60,986 bases of DNA from Simkaniaceae bacterium (GTDB taxonomy: Bacteria > Chlamydiota > Chlamydiia > Chlamydiales > JACRBE01): the NCBI GenBank assembly GCA_021734805.1, contig JAIPIG010000008.1, forward strand, positions 1-60,986. Reading direction: 5' to 3'. Under the pieces are notes generated by a model. It was not told the origin of the DNA. It did not search any database and saw only the letters and a list, made by a program, of their open reading frames with translations. A program made the position numbers and the translations under genes. Positions 60,819 through 60,986 of this stretch are shown piece after piece (within the stretch, counting starts at the first letter, position 1; each line of letters begins with the position of its first letter).

Positions 60819-60986
60819 ATCATTAATTTTTTTTAACAAGGTTCTTTATCTCGACTTTGTACAATTTTATGATCAACTCGCTGACGCTCATCGATCATAG
60901 GATTGGACAAGAAAAAAATTGATAGAGAGCGCTCAATCATTCATACTGTTTGGTTATCAAGCACAAACGGTAAAACTATGGACTCT

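Noticed and set aside
1-60986. CRISPR arrays, rRNA genes, transposase genes or a prophage
   Set aside because: No regularly spaced direct repeats, no rRNA sequence, and no transposase, integrase or phage structural gene could be recognised.
60978-60986. Start of a gene at the right edge
   Set aside because: Only three codons are visible, which is too little to support a call.

Overview
The window looks like a chromosomal segment of a Chlamydiae-phylum bacterium, most likely an amoeba-associated (environmental) chlamydia rather than a Chlamydiaceae pathogen. The base composition is moderately AT-rich. The main reason is gene order. One block runs metallophosphoesterase, divergent GroEL, murF, mraY, murD, a LysM NlpD-like gene, ftsW, murG, murC, ftsQ, RsbV-like STAS, miaA, rsfS, fabF and a Nudix gene. 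A second block runs dnaX, ybaB, ptsI, comEC and the fused pyruvate dehydrogenase E1. A third is ftsK next to a WalJ-like hydrolase. From memory these match C. trachomatis CT754-CT771, CT334-CT340 and CT738-CT739. The match rests on recognised protein families, not on a database search. Differences from Chlamydiaceae include a MurC without the fused Ddl, many short repeats, and several host-interaction-type genes.

Layout. 1-9.2 kb: minus-strand genes for biotin uptake, a Nudix hydrolase, FabF, RsfS, NadD, a HAD phosphatase, MiaA, STAS and KH proteins, an MFS transporter and a PRPP synthetase-like protein. 9.2-19.6 kb: a minus-strand peptidoglycan and division cluster, interrupted by an ATPase_2/DUF234-type gene flanked by palindromic repeats. 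19.6-24.2 kb: an accessory island between murF and brnQ with two related tandem proteins of unknown function, an Inc-like membrane protein, a three-repeat mitochondrial-carrier-like protein, and a coupled unknown gene. 24.2-34.6 kb: BrnQ, tRNA-Cys, RsmI, a Pht-like MFS transporter, a zinc deacylase, divergent GroEL, two tandem GT9-like proteins, a DsbB pair, a metallophosphoesterase and a cysteine-cluster protein. 34.6-60.5 kb: a helical unknown protein, phosphohexomutase, 7TM-HD phosphodiesterase, DnaX, YbaB, HprK/PtsI, NDH-2, tRNA-His, ComEC, FtsK, a receiver/metallo-beta-lactamase fusion, a WalJ-like hydrolase, a 660-residue unknown, a small acidic protein, pyruvate dehydrogenase E1 alpha-beta, and an AT-hook protein. 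60.5-60.99 kb: repeat remnants and a possible promoter.

How the genes work together. MurF, MraY, MurD, MurG, MurC, FtsW, FtsQ, the LysM protein and FtsK supply peptidoglycan precursors and the divisome; no ftsZ or ftsA is seen here. BioY, BrnQ and the Pht-like carrier fit nutrient scavenging inside a host cell. HprK and PtsI suggest a regulatory phosphotransfer system without a sugar permease.

Intergenic DNA is unusually rich in 70-180 bp non-coding elements with terminal inverted repeats. At least three types share TATACCG ends (here called A, C and S); other families are called B, D, E, F, G and H. Some touch genes: one supplies the ftsQ stop codon, and another lies where a ribosome-binding site is expected. 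The strongest candidate for new biology is the carrier-like protein at 22.8-23.6 kb and its translationally coupled partner.
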